A DNA stretch of 56,644 bases from an uncultured Azospirillum sp. (GTDB lineage Bacteria > Pseudomonadota > Alphaproteobacteria > RF32 > CAG-239): the NCBI GenBank assembly GCA_900538765.1, contig UQAB01000011.1, positions 1 through 56,644 on the forward strand, given 5' to 3'. The position numbers were made by a program, and so were the translations under genes. Each line of letters begins with the position of its first letter. Position 1 is the first letter of the stretch. A model generated the notes under the pieces. The model saw nothing but the letters and a program-made list of their open reading frames with translations, did not search any database and was not told the DNA's origin. Below, in pieces: positions 34,139 to 43,346 of the stretch.

Positions 34139-35834
34139 CGGATATGAAATAGCCCTGTCGGAAGAAGAACTGGATAAAATAATCAATGAACAGACAGTCC
34201 CGGTTGAACTGATTGATAAAAATTTTAAGGGGTATCAAGCTCTGAGCGACGGGGATAAAAAGGCTCTGCAGCATTTGGTCAATGCCGGAAAAATAATGAA
34301 TGACGTTTCGCTGGAGCAGGATCATAGCCTGAACCGTGTGTTGAAAAAGGGGCTGGAGGATGCCGCCGGAAAAAGCAGTCATGCGGCAAAGGCGCTGATG
34401 TTGTTCAATTCTTTGAACGGTGTGGAAGGCAGTAACGGTATTGATGAAAAGCATATTGAAATATTTAAGGGTGTCAGTGCCAAACCCGGCCGCAATTTCT
34501 ATCCCGAAGATTTGAGCGTTGAGGAATTTCACCGTATCATCAAAAGAATGCTGGAGCAGGGCAGGGATGATGAAGTCCGCAAAATTCTAAGTGTCCGCAC
34601 CATGGTCAGACGTGAAGGGGATGAACTAAAAGCCATAGATTATACGGAATATTTTGCCAGGGAGTTTTCAGAAATAGCCAACCAGCTGGAACTGGCCGCG
34701 CATTATACGACTGACGAATTGCTGAAGGATTATCTGGGATGGCAGGCTCAGGCATTGTTGCAAAATAATGAAGATATGGACATGCTGGCAGATAAGCATT
34801 GGGCCATGATGCAGAATACGGATTTGGAATTTACGCTCAGCCGTGAGAACTATGACGATGCCATGAGCGGAACAATCTGTGAGAACAAAGAATTGTCAGA
34901 AATGCTGGCAGAACGTGGTATTGAAGTCAATTCCAAAGATATGCTTGGCGTTCGCGTCGGTATTGTCAATAAAGAAGGAACCGCACTGCTGCTGAAATTT
35001 AAAGATCATATGAAAAAACTGGCGAAATTAATGCCATATGCCGATCAGTATGAGCAAAATGTTGCGTCCGGCGGCGAATTGAAGCAAACAATGGTTGATG
35101 TTGATTTGGCCGCTTTATGCGGGGATTATGCCCAATGCCGCGGCGCAATTACAACCGCCCAGAATTTGCCCAACAACGACAAATTGTCCGTGAAATGCGG
35201 CGGCGGACGACGTAATGTCTATCATCGCCAGGTTAGGATGAGCCGGGATAAAAAACGCGATGTTGAATTGCTAAAAGCATTGGTTCGACCTGATTTTCAT
35301 AAATATTTCAATCCCGAAGCCGAACATATTTTTGTAATCGGTCATGAAAACGGCCATTCTCTCGGACCGGACAGCAGCTATCAAAATGCCTTGGGGCTGT
35401 ATAAACATACCATAGAAGAAAATAAGGCTGACGTTGTTTCCATAACCTTCATGCCGGAATATGTTAAAGCCGGAATTATCAGCGAACAAACGCTGAAAGA
35501 AGTCTATACGACGTGGATTATCCGTCTGCTGCTGAAAGCAAAATCACCGGAGCCGCATCGCCTGGGGGATTTAATTCACTTTAATTTCCTGCTTGAACAT
35601 GGGGCAATAGAATTTGATGCCGACCGCAAATTGGTGATTCATTTTGCCAAGATGCCGGAAGTTATGCATAAAATTCTGGAGGAAACGATTCGCATCCAGT
35701 TGTCCAAATCCCCGGAAGAAGCCAGGAAATTTATTGACCGCTACACGACTTGGGGAAGCCTGCACGAATATATTGCTTCCGTTCACAAACAATTAGGGCT
35801 TAAACCATATAAACAAATCAGGATGTATTTTTAA
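34128..35834 (+). CDS. M49-like (dipeptidyl-peptidase III family) metallopeptidase
   Basis: The 568-residue protein has a zinc site HENGH within VIGHENGHSLGP and a following EENKADVV block, matching the HExxH and EExxAD pattern of bacterial M49-like peptidases. No signal peptide is seen, so it is probably cytoplasmic and cuts short peptides. The first 150 residues are helical and unassigned. It overlaps the Memo-AMMECR1 gene upstream and shares one base (TAATG) with sdaA, indicating translational coupling. Confidence 0.75.
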   Translation: MQINGYEIALSEEELDKIINEQTVPVELIDKNFKGYQALSDGDKKALQHLVNAGKIMNDVSLEQDHSLNRVLKKGLEDAAGKSSHAAKALMLFNSLNGVEGSNGIDEKHIEIFKGVSAKPGRNFYPEDLSVEEFHRIIKRMLEQGRDDEVRKILSVRTMVRREGDELKAIDYTEYFAREFSEIANQLELAAHYTTDELLKDYLGWQAQALLQNNEDMDMLADKHWAMMQNTDLEFTLSRENYDDAMSGTICENKELSEMLAERGIEVNSKDMLGVRVGIVNKEGTALLLKFKDHMKKLAKLMPYADQYEQNVASGGELKQTMVDVDLAALCGDYAQCRGAITTAQNLPNNDKLSVKCGGGRRNVYHRQVRMSRDKKRDVELLKALVRPDFHKYFNPEAEHIFVIGHENGHSLGPDSSYQNALGLYKHTIEENKADVVSITFMPEYVKAGIISEQTLKEVYTTWIIRLLLKAKSPEPHRLGDLIHFNFLLEHGAIEFDADRKLVIHFAKMPEVMHKILEETIRIQLSKSPEEARKFIDRYTTWGSLHEYIASVHKQLGLKPYKQIRMYF

Positions 35835-37216
35835 TGTATTATAGTTATTTTGAAATTTTTTCGGTGGGAATAGGTCCTTCCAGTTCCCATACCGTCGGGC
35901 CGATGCGCGCCGCTAAAAGATATGTCGAAAACCTTCATCAACAAGGTCTTTTTGATAAGGTTGAACGTTTGGAAGTAACTTTGTATGGGTCGTTGGCGCT
36001 GACCGGAATTGGTCACGGAACGGTCAAAGCCGTGGTGTACGGTTTAATGGGGCTTGAAGCTGAAGCGATTGACCCGCAGGTGCCTTACGTTAATGCCGTC
36101 GAGCGAGATAAAATTCTTCACCTCAATCAGGAGAAGCCGATTCCGTTTGACCTTGACAAAGATGTCGTTTTTAAAAAGGATGTCTTTCTTCCCGAACATT
36201 CCAACGGTTTGGAATTTAAGGCTTTTGACCAAAACGGCAAAGAATTGCTGAATGAGGTTTATTTTTCCGTTGGCGGCGGAACGATTGCCCGCCGGGATGA
36301 AATCTCCCGCCGTATTTCCCGTCCGGCTTATAATGTTCCTTATGAATTTAATTCTTACAGGGAATTGCGTGAACTGTGCGAAAAAGAAAACAAAAGCATA
36401 GCCGAAATCGTTTATGCGAATGAATGTGCAATTCATGGTCAGGAAAAGACCGATGAAGGTATTATGAAAATTTACCGCATTATGCAAAATGCCGTTGACC
36501 GCGGTATGAAAAACGAGGGTATCTTGCCCGGTGGATTAAATGTTCGCCGCCGCGCCCCGGAAATATATCGGCAGCTGGCAGAAAGTTTTGAGGCCAACAA
36601 TTACGACCCGCTGCAGATTATTGACTGGATAAACCTCTGGGCTTTTGCCGTGGCGGAAGAAAACGCGGCCGGCGGGCAGATTGTAACCGCGCCGACTATG
36701 GGCTCAGCCGGGGTCCTGCCTGCTGTAACCCGTTATTTTGAGCGTTTTGCTCATGTCAAGTCCCCTTATTCCATAGAAGAAGGACTAAAGATTTTCATGC
36801 TAACGGCTTCGGCAATTTGCTGTCTGTATCGCAGCAACGCGTCAATTTCCGGTGCGGAGGTCGGCTGTCAGGGAGAAGTCGGCGTTGCCTGCTCAATGGC
36901 TGCGGCAGGTTTGACGGCGGCGCGCGGCGGCAGTTTGTCTGAAATTGAAAATGCGGCAGAAATCGCTATGGAACACAATTTGGGATTAACCTGCGATCCT
37001 GTCGGCGGTTTGGTTCAAATCCCCTGCATTGAGCGCAATGCCATGGGGGCGATAAAAGCCGTTAACTCAACGCGTCTGGCTTTGAACGGTAAAGGGCAGC
37101 ACGCCGTTACTTTGGACAGCGTCATTAAAACCATGTATGATACCGGGCGGGATATGCAGAATAAATACAAGGAAACTTCGCTTGGCGGTCTGGCCGTTAA
37201 TGTTGCCTCCTGTTAA
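35834..37216 (+). CDS. sdaA: L-serine ammonia-lyase (L-serine dehydratase), single-chain
   Basis: This Fe-S enzyme converts L-serine to pyruvate and ammonia. The 460-residue product has the N-terminal FEIFSVGIGPSSSHTVGPM and the C-terminal domain with cluster cysteines in GCQGEVGVACS and CDPVGGLVQIPC. It is full length and fused as one chain. It is coupled to the M49-like gene upstream, which suggests peptide breakdown and serine use are linked, though this is inference. Confidence 0.95.
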   Translation: MYYSYFEIFSVGIGPSSSHTVGPMRAAKRYVENLHQQGLFDKVERLEVTLYGSLALTGIGHGTVKAVVYGLMGLEAEAIDPQVPYVNAVERDKILHLNQEKPIPFDLDKDVVFKKDVFLPEHSNGLEFKAFDQNGKELLNEVYFSVGGGTIARRDEISRRISRPAYNVPYEFNSYRELRELCEKENKSIAEIVYANECAIHGQEKTDEGIMKIYRIMQNAVDRGMKNEGILPGGLNVRRRAPEIYRQLAESFEANNYDPLQIIDWINLWAFAVAEENAAGGQIVTAPTMGSAGVLPAVTRYFERFAHVKSPYSIEEGLKIFMLTASAICCLYRSNASISGAEVGCQGEVGVACSMAAAGLTAARGGSLSEIENAAEIAMEHNLGLTCDPVGGLVQIPCIERNAMGAIKAVNSTRLALNGKGQHAVTLDSVIKTMYDTGRDMQNKYKETSLGGLAVNVASC

Positions 37217-37293
37217 TTTTATCTTGATTTTGCTTGCGTTAAGAGCATAATTGCGCCAAAATCAACATTAAATTAATAAAAAAGGACTGTTAG

Positions 37294-37662
37294 ATGTTAA
37301 AAAAATTGATGGCAGGTGAATTCAGCCTTTCTGATACTTTCTGGAAATTTGGCGTCCTTGGGCTGGTTATTGTTGTCTTTGTTGTTCGCTTTTTTGGCAG
37401 CATGCTGGCGCAAAAACTTGCAGGAATTAGCCTGTGGCTTTATTTTACGCGCTATTTTCATCCCTTGAAGATGAATACCGGGATTTTGGTTTTGGCCGTC
37501 TGTTATCTTGGCTGTCTTGCCGCATTTGTTTTTTACAGTGTTGTACTGGTGAGCGGGACATGGAAGAGCTCTGCCGAATATGATAAAAGTATCTGGCTGC
37601 GCCACATTTCCCGCATAATGATGCTGCTAATGCTGTTTATCTGTTATAAAATGATTTTCTAA
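37294..37662 (+). CDS. Small inner-membrane protein, three helices
   Basis: The 122-residue protein has three hydrophobic segments (about residues 18-40, 65-88 and 104-120) and no recognisable domain. It follows sdaA by about 75 nt and is followed 12 nt later by a small lipoprotein gene. Confidence 0.6.
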   Translation: MLKKLMAGEFSLSDTFWKFGVLGLVIVVFVVRFFGSMLAQKLAGISLWLYFTRYFHPLKMNTGILVLAVCYLGCLAAFVFYSVVLVSGTWKSSAEYDKSIWLRHISRIMMLLMLFICYKMIF

Positions 37663-37674
37663 AGGAAAAAATAC

Positions 37675-37833
37675 ATGAAAAAATTGATGCTCGTAATAAC
37701 TCTGCTTTTCTTGTCCGGTTGTGTTAATGTCGGCGAGTTTCCTGAAAATCGCGAACGGATGCATAATTATGGCAATGACAACGACTATTGTCAGCAGCAC
37801 CCGAAAAGATGCTTCCAGGGAATGCCCTGGTAG
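37675..37833 (+). CDS. Small lipoprotein (52 aa)
   Basis: A 52-residue lipoprotein with a signal peptide and lipobox LSGC (Cys15) and a short polar tail with two further cysteines. AAGGA lies 9 nt before the ATG. Too short for most gene callers to list. Function unknown. Confidence 0.65.
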   Translation: MKKLMLVITLLFLSGCVNVGEFPENRERMHNYGNDNDYCQQHPKRCFQGMPW

Positions 37834-37837
37834 GAAA

Positions 37838-37866
37838 ATAAAGCCGGAATGTTCCGGCTTTATTTA
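37838..37866. terminator. Bidirectional intrinsic terminator
   Basis: AAAGCCGGAA and TTCCGGCTTT are perfect inverted repeats flanked by A and T runs, between the small lipoprotein and the opposing cysteine-rich gene. Confidence 0.85.
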
Positions 37867-37877
37867 TATGAAGAAAG

Positions 37878-39218
37878 TTACCAGGGACAGCCATTATACG
37901 TCCCGTCTGAGTTGCAGCTTATATTCTCATAACCGCTGCCGGTTTGGATGCGGTGGTCATTCCAAGCTTCGGGATTGGCTTTGCATTCGCTTGCCGTTGC
38001 AAAACATTTGCTTGCTTTATATCCACCTCTCTGACAGATATATTTCATTTCGCCGGTAGATTGGTTTTTGCAATACAAATCGGCATATTGTACCCAAGCA
38101 TACATTCCTGATTTATTACCGCATTGCGCGGCTACGGCATCAAAACATAAATGGGTTTCAATAAACTCCCGCCAGACTTTCCAAGGATTGGCCGGAGGCG
38201 TGGAACCTCCACCCCCGGAACCTCCGCCGCCGGAAGAGCCATTATAAGAACATTTGTAACAGGAGCCGGATGTTGCGCCGCAAGAGCAGGATTTAGATGT
38301 TTTTCCAGTCTGTGTATAACCGCTGCCGCAACTGCTGCTTTGATAACCGCTCGGGCAGGAATAACTGTGAGTATGACATGTGCCGCAACATTGCCTTGTT
38401 CCGCCGCAGCCGTCAGAGCAGGAATAGCAGTTGCATCCGCTTTCGCTGGCAAGAGGTGTGCAGCAAGATGCGTATTTTCCACCACAGCTGGTACCGTTGC
38501 CGACCTGTGGAGATCGACAAGTAACAAGGTCACTGCGACAGACACATTTGTCATAATAGGAACTGTCATAGGGGCAGCGTTTGTTTGGCGTTTGCACCGA
38601 AGAACAGGAACCCTTTTGCGAATATCCATCTTCTTTGCAGGCTCTGGGATTATCCAGTTTACATGACTTATATTTTCCGCCGCAGGATGCTCCTACGCCA
38701 TAATAGGGCTTTCTACATTCAACTAACCCTTCATCACAAACGCATTGTTTATAATAATTCCGATCAGACGGGCAAAAATTAACAGGATGTGATAATTCCG
38801 GACATTTTCCTGTTTTATAACCGGCATCCTGGCATTGTTGTCCAGGATCTTTATAATCGGGGTTTTGTTTTCCGTCAGTTTCTTCGCTTGAACTGAATTC
38901 TCTTCCCAAACAATTCCCGGCGTCGGTGATGAAGCAGACAGAGGCAACACGAATATGACAGTTTGATTCTTCCGGCAGGCACGACGTAAGCATCGCGCTT
39001 TCAGCAGATGGGACAAGCCGCGGCGAACTTTCCGCGACACCCCGTGGGTGTGCAGACGGCAAGTGTGGATAAGCAAGGTAAGGTGTTGTGTGTAGTGTGT
39101 TGTGGGTACCTGACTTAGGGATACCGGAAAAAACATTAACAGAAGCACAAACATTGTCCGCTCCATACCAAATCAGGCACGAAGTTGACAGCAATATTAC
39201 TCGGGAAATATTCTTCAT
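37878..39218 (-). CDS. Secreted cysteine-rich protein with tandem modules
   Basis: The 446-residue protein has a signal peptide (start 39218, GGAGG 5 nt upstream). An unusual proline- and serine-rich stretch follows, about residues 30-100. Two tandem modules of about 60 residues come next, each with C..GY..G.C, (F/C)CP.D..YY..CVC and SCGGKY.SC. After these come further cysteine-rich repeats, a glycine-serine linker near 38190-38240 and a C-terminal domain with eight cysteines. It belongs with the other cysteine-rich proteins in the window (DUF1566-like tails are absent here). Role unknown; probably surface or periplasmic. Confidence 0.75.
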   Translation of the reverse strand: MKNISRVILLSTSCLIWYGADNVCASVNVFSGIPKSGTHNTLHTTPYLAYPHLPSAHPRGVAESSPRLVPSAESAMLTSCLPEESNCHIRVASVCFITDAGNCLGREFSSSEETDGKQNPDYKDPGQQCQDAGYKTGKCPELSHPVNFCPSDRNYYKQCVCDEGLVECRKPYYGVGASCGGKYKSCKLDNPRACKEDGYSQKGSCSSVQTPNKRCPYDSSYYDKCVCRSDLVTCRSPQVGNGTSCGGKYASCCTPLASESGCNCYSCSDGCGGTRQCCGTCHTHSYSCPSGYQSSSCGSGYTQTGKTSKSCSCGATSGSCYKCSYNGSSGGGGSGGGGSTPPANPWKVWREFIETHLCFDAVAAQCGNKSGMYAWVQYADLYCKNQSTGEMKYICQRGGYKASKCFATASECKANPEAWNDHRIQTGSGYENISCNSDGTYNGCPW

Positions 39219-39248
39219 CGTATCCTCCACACTTGTCATCACAAGGAT

Positions 39249-39277
39249 ACTATAACATAAAAAATTCTGCTGTTCAA
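39249..39277 (-). promoter_or_regulatory. Sigma70-type promoter of tandem cysteine-rich gene
   Basis: On the minus strand TTGAAC (39272-39277), 17 bp and TATAGT (39249-39254), 31 nt before the start codon at 39218. Confidence 0.65.
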
Positions 39278-39380
39278 TCATTAATTTTGATAAACTGAGA
39301 AAAAAATGACAAAGAGCGGGTGTTTGTATGCCTGGCAGTTGAGCAAACTTTACTCTTGCCAAGTCAGGGATTTCAGTGCA

Positions 39381-39412
39381 TTATTTAACGCATTAAAAAT
39401 AACGTTAAATAA
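39381..39412. promoter_or_regulatory. Inverted repeat upstream of tgt
   Basis: TTATTTAACG (39381-39390) and CGTTAAATAA (39403-39412) form a perfect 10-bp inverted repeat with a 12-nt spacer, just before the tgt start at 39425. It may be an operator or an RNA hairpin. Its TTAA spacing does not fit the CtrA box. Confidence 0.4.
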
Positions 39413-39424
39413 GAGAAATATTTT

Positions 39425-40549
39425 ATGGCTTTAAAATTTGAAATTTTAAAAACAATAGGAAAAACTCGCCGCGGGAAACTTTACACAAAGCATGGTGTAG
39501 TTAATACACCGGCTTTTATGCCGGTCGGAACCTGCGGAACGGTCAAGGCGATGATGCCGGAGTCTGTTGCCGCGACCGGTGCGGAAATTCTTCTTGGCAA
39601 TACCTACCACCTAATGCTTCGCCCAGGGGCTGATTTGGTTGAAAAAATGGGCGGCCTGCATAAATTTATGAATTGGGATAAGCCGATTTTAACCGATTCC
39701 GGCGGCTTTCAGGTAATGAGCCTGACTGGTCTGCGTAAACTGACTGAAGACGGCGTGACCTTTAGTTCTCATGTCGATGGCAAAAAGTTTTTTCTCAGCC
39801 CCGAAGAGTCTATGAAAATCCAGCATAAACTGGATTCTAACATTACGATGTGTTTGGATGAATGTACGCCGTTTCCGGCAACTTATGAACAGGCGCAAAA
39901 GTCCATGCAGATGTCCATGCGCTGGGCTCGGCGTAGCCGGGATGCTTTTGTTGATCGTGACGGTTACGGCATTTTTGGGATTCAGCAGGGCAGTGTCTTT
40001 AAGGATCTTCGCGAAGAATCTGCCGAAAAGTTAAAAGCTATCGGTTTTGACGGTTATGCTATCGGCGGTCTGGCTGTTGGCGAAGGACAGGAAAAAATGT
40101 TTGAAGTTCTGGATTATGCGCCGGGATGCTTGCCCGAGGACAAACCTCGTTACCTGATGGGGGTCGGACGCCCGGATGATATCGTCGGTGGTGTTTTGCG
40201 CGGCGTCGATATGTTTGACTGCGTTATGCCGACGCGTTCGGGGCGGACAGCTCAGGCTTTTACGGCATACGGTCCCGTTAATATTCGTAATGCCCGCCAC
40301 CGGGAAGATCCTCGGCCGCTTGAAGCCGGATGTGATTGTCCTTTGTGCAGCCATTACAGCCGTGCTTATATTCACCACTTGCAAAAGTGTAATGAGATTT
40401 TAGCCGTCATGCTTCTGACATGGCACAATGTCCGTTATTATGAACGCCTGATGCAGGGATTGAGAAAAGCGATTGAAGACGACAGGCTTCAGGAGTTTGC
40501 CGATGAGTTTTATCAAAAACAGGCGATGGGCGATATTAAGGAGTTATGA
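39425..40549 (+). CDS. tgt: Queuine tRNA-ribosyltransferase
   Basis: Tgt exchanges guanine 34 for the preQ1 or queuine base in tRNAs with GUN anticodons. The 374-residue product has DSGGFQVMSL, the FGIQQGSVF and AIGGLAVGE blocks and the zinc site GCDCPLCSHY with the later HH. Full length. RBS AAGGAG of the next gene overlaps its end (2 nt between stop and start), so the LOG protein is probably cotranscribed. Confidence 0.96.
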   Translation: MALKFEILKTIGKTRRGKLYTKHGVVNTPAFMPVGTCGTVKAMMPESVAATGAEILLGNTYHLMLRPGADLVEKMGGLHKFMNWDKPILTDSGGFQVMSLTGLRKLTEDGVTFSSHVDGKKFFLSPEESMKIQHKLDSNITMCLDECTPFPATYEQAQKSMQMSMRWARRSRDAFVDRDGYGIFGIQQGSVFKDLREESAEKLKAIGFDGYAIGGLAVGEGQEKMFEVLDYAPGCLPEDKPRYLMGVGRPDDIVGGVLRGVDMFDCVMPTRSGRTAQAFTAYGPVNIRNARHREDPRPLEAGCDCPLCSHYSRAYIHHLQKCNEILAVMLLTWHNVRYYERLMQGLRKAIEDDRLQEFADEFYQKQAMGDIKEL

Positions 40550-40550
40550 A

Positions 40551-41498
40551 ATGGCCGGAGAATGTAATTTAGATCAGAAAGTTGTCGATTCGTTTATTGC
40601 TCAAAACCGTAAGGAAGGGTTGCGGGTTTTTGTTGCCGGCGGACATCGCGGAGGGAATGATCCTGTTTACGAGAATGAAGCTTATAATCTGGGACGTCAG
40701 ATTATCAAAATGGACTTTCGCCTGGACTTTGGCTTATCCAATTCCGGAATTATGGGAGCTGTTGCCCGCGGCGTTCTTGACGGTTGGAATAAAAAACAAT
40801 GTAAAATAGAAGGACTGCCTATTCAGGCTGTAACGACGCAGGCTTACTATGATCTTTATCCGCAGGATGATGAATTGGTTAAGCAGATTGAAAATGTTAT
40901 TTTGGCCAAAACGCTGGAAGAACGGAAACAAAAGCTTTTGGAGGCTGATTTTGTCGTCTTTGCGCCGGGCGGTGTCGGTACGCTTGACGAATTGGCTTAC
41001 GACTGCGTTGCCATGCAGGATGGCCTGCTTCCGGTCAAGCCTTTTATTATGTATAATGTAAACGGTTTCTTTCATCATATCCTTGAATTTCTGAAAGAAA
41101 TTGCCAACAAGGGGTTTTCGGACCCAATACCGTTTATCGTCGTAGATAACAGCAACGATCTGGCAATTGTGTTCCGTTTGCTCAAGTTTCGCTATGATAA
41201 GAATCATACGACAGCAGAGGCTTATGCCAATGCCCGTCAGCTCGCTTATGAACTGCCTTATTTCATCAAACATAAAACCGATAGTTCGGTTCATGTCGAA
41301 GATATTATCGCGAACATGAATTATATTAATCAAAACGGTACGGAAGAAGAAAAGCGCAATCTGGCGGGAGAAATTGATCAGGCTTATCTTGAGCGGGAGA
41401 TTGAACGCATGTATGAGCGCCTGGCCAAGACCGGACGCGATACCGCAAACGTAAGTGATAAGCTGACAGCCTTGAAACAACGCCGTCAGAAAAAATAA
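40551..41498 (+). CDS. LOG family protein (lysine decarboxylase-like fold)
   Basis: The 315-residue protein has the LOG signature PGGVGTLDEL preceded by SNSGIMGAVARG, and so may act as a nucleoside 5'-monophosphate phosphoribohydrolase. It is longer than typical LOG proteins because of a C-terminal charged, coiled region of about 100 residues. Start 40551 has AAGGAG 7 nt upstream; the frame extends further into tgt without a better start. Confidence 0.85.
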   Translation: MAGECNLDQKVVDSFIAQNRKEGLRVFVAGGHRGGNDPVYENEAYNLGRQIIKMDFRLDFGLSNSGIMGAVARGVLDGWNKKQCKIEGLPIQAVTTQAYYDLYPQDDELVKQIENVILAKTLEERKQKLLEADFVVFAPGGVGTLDELAYDCVAMQDGLLPVKPFIMYNVNGFFHHILEFLKEIANKGFSDPIPFIVVDNSNDLAIVFRLLKFRYDKNHTTAEAYANARQLAYELPYFIKHKTDSSVHVEDIIANMNYINQNGTEEEKRNLAGEIDQAYLEREIERMYERLAKTGRDTANVSDKLTALKQRRQKK

Positions 41499-41515
41499 TT
41501 TCAGGAGAGTTAAAC

Positions 41516-42265
41516 ATGTGCCGCCATCCCGGTTTTTCCTTTATTATGCCGACGTATAACCGCGCTTTCTGTATTGCCGGTGCTGTCGATTCGGTCTTAG
41601 CGCAGAATTATGATAATCTGGAACTGATAATTGTTGATGACGGTTCAACGGATGGAACTGAAGATTTTATTCGTTCGCGTTATGCCCGGGAACTGGCCTG
41701 TGGCAGGATAAAATATCTGCATGGTGAACACCGGGGAGTTTGCCCGGCGCGCAATATCGGTTTGAAACAGGCGTCAAAAGAGTGGATTGCTTACATTGAC
41801 AGTGATAACGCCATTGTTCCCGATTTTATTGCCACCTATTTGAAAGCAATGCGCTGGCACCCCTGGACAAAGATATTTTACGCCCAGTATCGCGGAAATT
41901 CCTCAGGTGTTGTCAGTGGTAAAAAATTTAGCCGCAAATCTTTGATTAAGGGAAATTATATTGACATGGGCGCATTGGTGCATGCCCGTGAGGTATATCA
42001 AAAACTGGGCGGCTTTGATGAAAATTTAACCCGCCTTGTCGACTATGATTTGGTCTTGACTTATACTGAACATTATAAGCCGCATTTTATAAAGAAGGTT
42101 GTTTTGAATTACGACGATTCCAATAACCATAAGCGAATTTCCAACAGCGGCTATGAGATTGCCGTTGAAAATGCCAAAAAAATTATCGCCAAACATTTTA
42201 CCAAACGCGAAATTGATAAATATTTGGGCGATAACTTTTTTGAACAGTTCCGCGGTGAAAATTAG
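41516..42265 (+). CDS. Family 2 glycosyltransferase
   Basis: The 249-residue protein has a GT-A fold: FSFIMPTYNRAFCI, LIIVDDGSTDGTEDF and YIDSDN metal site, with a later FDENLTRLVDYDL acceptor segment. Such enzymes add sugars to lipopolysaccharide, capsule or other surface glycans. No membrane helix. It overlaps the opposing LDH stop by 4 nt. Confidence 0.85.
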   Translation: MCRHPGFSFIMPTYNRAFCIAGAVDSVLAQNYDNLELIIVDDGSTDGTEDFIRSRYARELACGRIKYLHGEHRGVCPARNIGLKQASKEWIAYIDSDNAIVPDFIATYLKAMRWHPWTKIFYAQYRGNSSGVVSGKKFSRKSLIKGNYIDMGALVHAREVYQKLGGFDENLTRLVDYDLVLTYTEHYKPHFIKKVVLNYDDSNNHKRISNSGYEIAVENAKKIIAKHFTKREIDKYLGDNFFEQFRGEN

Positions 42266-43203
42266 AGGAACGTCAGCGCCTCTTTGTTTGCCTTGTCCAT
42301 GATTTCCGCGCTTTCTTTCAGCTTACTTTTTTCTTCATCGGAAAGGCTCGGAACAAAAGCGTTATGAGCGCCGTCTTTGTCAATAATGGTTGGCAGGGAC
42401 AAACAAACGTCCTTAATTCCTTCAACATCTTTGTGCCGGGTCGATACCGTTAAAATTTCTTTGGTATTATGGGCAATCGCCGTAATGATTTTGACCAGAG
42501 AACTGGCGATGCCGTAATAAGTGGCTTTTTTGCCGCGGTAAATTTTAAAGCCGGCATCAATAACGTCATGAGCGATTTTTTCTTTGTCTTTTGCACTGAG
42601 CTTTTTATTGAAAGATTTTTCAAAATCTTCGATTCTGGCACCGCCGACATCGGCTGTCGACCAGGAAACCAGAGAAGAATTGCCGTGCTCGCCCAAAACA
42701 TAGGCATGAATGGATTTCGGCGAGATATTGCCCAGCTGTTCCGCCAGAATTTCTCTGAACCGGGCGGTGTCAAGTACAGTTCCTGAGCCGATAACTCGGT
42801 TTGTCGGAAATTTTGAAAGTTCCAGAACCACGCGGGTAATGACATCAACCGGATTTGTGGCGATGAGAATAATAGATTTGGGAGCATATTTAACGATTCC
42901 CGGCACAACCTCTTTCATAATTTTGGTGTTGCTTTCCAAAAGAGCCAAACGGTCGCCGTTTAAAGATTTTTGAGAGTCGACAGTAATGACAACGACGTCG
43001 GCATGAGCCAAATCGGCATAATCGCCGAACGTAATGTCACAGCCGCAATTCATCGCCGCCGCATGTAAAATATCCAGTGCTTCTGCTTCAGCTTTTGTCT
43101 GGTTAATGTCAATCATGACAATTTGCTGAACCAAATCCTTGACCGCCAGGGTGTAAGCCGTTGTTGAACCGACAAAACCGGCACCGATAATCCCTACTTT
43201 CAT
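42262..43203 (-). CDS. L-lactate dehydrogenase-like NAD enzyme
   Basis: The 313-residue product has the NAD loop GIIGAGFVGSTTA, the mobile loop VDSQKSLNGDRLAL, ATNPVDVITRV and catalytic histidine in LGEHGNSS. The glutamine in SQKS is the LDH-like specificity residue, rather than arginine in malate dehydrogenases, so L-lactate dehydrogenase is favoured. Divergence from typical LDH (KSLNGDR) leaves some doubt. Convergent with the glycosyltransferase gene. Confidence 0.8.
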   Translation of the reverse strand: MKVGIIGAGFVGSTTAYTLAVKDLVQQIVMIDINQTKAEAEALDILHAAAMNCGCDITFGDYADLAHADVVVITVDSQKSLNGDRLALLESNTKIMKEVVPGIVKYAPKSIILIATNPVDVITRVVLELSKFPTNRVIGSGTVLDTARFREILAEQLGNISPKSIHAYVLGEHGNSSLVSWSTADVGGARIEDFEKSFNKKLSAKDKEKIAHDVIDAGFKIYRGKKATYYGIASSLVKIITAIAHNTKEILTVSTRHKDVEGIKDVCLSLPTIIDKDGAHNAFVPSLSDEEKSKLKESAEIMDKANKEALTFL

Positions 43204-43346
43204 CTTTTTTAGCTCCTTAAAATATTATTGATATTACATATTTAATATCAGTCTGCAAATTTGTTAAGTACTTTTGTTGTTTTTTATCTTTATTTATGCT
43301 AACGGAACAGATAAAGTAATTCAGGATAAAGTTTAAAGGAGCGGAA

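Noticed and set aside
38151..38666. Plus-strand open frame within the tandem cysteine-rich gene
   Set aside because: It is the antisense of repeated cysteine codons and glycine linkers; the minus-strand gene has a signal peptide, ribosome site and promoter.
39381..39412. CtrA binding site upstream of tgt
   Set aside because: TTAA elements occur but with 4- and 8-nt spacing, not the 7-nt spacing of a CtrA box.
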